Shown here: positions 62,471-64,000 of the stretch, one piece after another | Numbering within the stretch: position 1 is the stretch's first letter | Layout: each line of letters starts with the position of its first letter | Assembly: GCA_020086605.1 (NCBI GenBank) | Contig: JACBWW010000017.1 | Coordinates: 11,482,304 to 11,546,303, forward strand | Direction of reading: 5' to 3' | Source: Lanius collurio | Taxonomy: Eukaryota > Chordata > Aves > Passeriformes > Laniidae | DNA length: 64,000 nucleotides | Made by a program: the position numbers and the translations under genes | The notes under the pieces: generated by a model | The model's input: the letters and a program-made list of their open reading frames with translations, nothing else | What the model was told of the DNA's origin: nothing | Databases searched by the model: none

Positions 62471-64000
62471 CTGTGAAAGAGGAAAAAAAACCCACACCAT
62501 TGTGAAGATGCTGTAATAAATGGGGAGCTTTTGGTAAACTAGGTTATAGTTTCCAATCATAGCCTTTTTCCCTTGCAAAAGACTGTGCAGAGGCCTTCAC
62601 TCTAATCAAAGGAGCACCAGCTGGCATGTCCAAGATGATGATAAACTACAGCCTTGCAAAAATGAGTACAGACAGCAGGCATATCAAAAGCCTTAACATT
62701 TTATGCAACTGCCATGTTCTACTCCTAATATTTGTGGTGTAGCACTGCAGCCTGGGGTGATCATTTAAACTCAATGTTTCCCAGATTATAAAATGGGCAG
62801 TGGACATGTTTATGAAGCACTCTGCAAACGAGAAATGCTGCAAGCAGCAAGAGCACTTTTGGCTGCAGCCTGGCAATACTATGAAAACTGTATATTCACT
62901 GCAGAAGCCAAGAGATATCCAGCTGAGGATCTGTTGCTAAAGTATTACACCATCCATGACAGAAATATTTCTGAAGATCACCTACTGTTTGGAAGCTCCC
63001 TTTCTTTTCTGCATAGCCTTACAACATGCATTTCACAGGGAAACACAAGTTTACACTGAGAGCAAAATTGTGTCAGATACAGATTTATGCTCAAAAAGTA
63101 TGTATTACAAAGCCTCTAGGTCCCCAAAATTGCGTGAACCATAACAAGCAACGGGCAATCTCCCCATCCTGTCCCAGATTAAAGTTTTTCATTTCTGCAT
63201 CAAGTGCATCATCAGAGGGTCTAAATGATGACCAGTGGCAAGGGGGACCAGTGTTCCCAGTACCCTCTCCCTCCATTCACTGAGGATGCAATCAAGAGAC
63301 CCTAGAGCAGCCAGGGAGCAGGTCCTGGTCTGGGACTGCTGTGCAAAAACACATGGAGCTACTGACAACTTACTCCCAATGAAAAATTGCCTTCTGTCCC
63401 CATCTGTATTAAATCTGCTTCCCAAGACCCTAAATTAATAAACAGTTGGCAACAGATACAGCAATCATTTTATTTTTCAAAGACAGATGCAGATTTTAGA
63501 ACCATTCAAATGCAGCTACACTCCTTTTACTCTACCTCAGAGCTAAGACTTAACTATTTCAAAGAAGATCTAACTGCAAAAAAATGTTTTTTTGGTTATG
63601 CACAATATTTTCAGTCTGGGTAGACTGTCTCTTATCTTTGCAGAAGGAGTTTAATGAAGCTTATTATAGCTGACAATATGGGTCTTAATTTAGAGAATGT
63701 ACATTTTGTCTATGCCTTTAAAAACTTTTTATCCTCTTCCACTTACTTCTGCTACCTCTCTCTCTATATATATATTATAAAGATTGAAAAGAGGTTAAAA
63801 AAAAAGTAACAGAAAGATGATTTTAACGACTTGATAAAGAAGCTTAAAATGTGCAAAAAGACATTTTTTAGACATCTGCTACAAGTCTGTGCAGATTTAA
63901 AGCAGCTTTGTTAATAGCGTTCTTCAACTTTAATAGGCAACTTTTTCCTGTTTTTCTTAACATTCATTTTCTCTGTCCATTAAATGGAGAGCAAAGCACA
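62471..64000 (-). other. Sequence upstream of the candidate SVIL 5' exon
   Basis: 1.5 kb with no CpG island or clear promoter. A possible decayed MIR/CORE-type SINE lies near 62755-62870. A short TC/TA tract is near 63757-63777. Confidence 0.55.
62755..62870 (+). mobile_element. Possible ancient MIR/CORE-SINE remnant
   Basis: The order tgatcatttaaactcaatg, tttcccagattataaaatggg, then tttatgaagcactctgcaaa resembles the conserved body of amniote MIR/CORE SINEs (…CTCAGTTTCCTCATCTGTAAAATGGG… …AAGCGCT…). The match is by eye and partial, so confidence is low. Confidence 0.35.

Noticed and set aside
62793..63059. 88-codon plus-strand open frame beginning MGSGHVYEALCKRE
   Set aside because: It overlaps the possible SINE remnant, and there are no supporting splice sites or family match.

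Overview
The window is vertebrate nuclear DNA, almost certainly from a bird. It is AT-rich and intron-rich with few repeats, and the only abundant transposon family recognised is CR1 (three copies, two with reverse-transcriptase remnants). Nearly all of it is one gene on the minus strand: SVIL (supervillin / archvillin), an actin- and myosin-II-binding protein of the villin/gelsolin superfamily. The gene runs from high to low coordinates.

I could place 32 consecutive coding exons, from the start codon at 51702-51704 to an exon at 464-607. All use GT..AG introns, and the reading phase agrees at every junction. Joined, they give 6,220 coding bases (2,073 codons plus one base). The window ends inside the gene: the rest of the C-terminus, including the villin headpiece known in this family, lies below position 1. 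From memory human archvillin is about 2,214 residues, so only about 120-140 residues are missing.

Layout, 5' to 3' of the gene. 62404-62470 and 57270-57354 are candidate upstream exons (5' UTR or an N-terminal extension). 51754-50338 holds exons 1-3, the charged N-terminal region that binds myosin II and actin. 45287-41816 holds exons 4-6, which match the first muscle-specific archvillin insert. 41191-39522 holds exons 7-9. 38665-38760 is exon 10, the 32-codon second archvillin insert. 37351-12053 holds exons 11-19, the disordered central region with degenerate short repeats. 10791-464 holds exons 20-32, with five gelsolin-like domains, each marked by an aromatic/aliphatic-W-x-G or W-V-G strand.

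The four insert exons (81, 888, 171 and 96 bases) are all multiples of three and all bounded by phase-2 introns, so muscle and non-muscle forms can be made by exon inclusion without a frameshift. The two large CR1 copies (about 47.39-49.28 kb, minus; about 52.56-53.35 kb, plus) lie in opposite orientation on either side of exons 1-3.

I found no promoter/CpG island for the main transcript, no poly(A) site of the gene, no RNA gene and no second protein-coding gene. Introns shorter than 1 kb that are not listed showed nothing I recognise.
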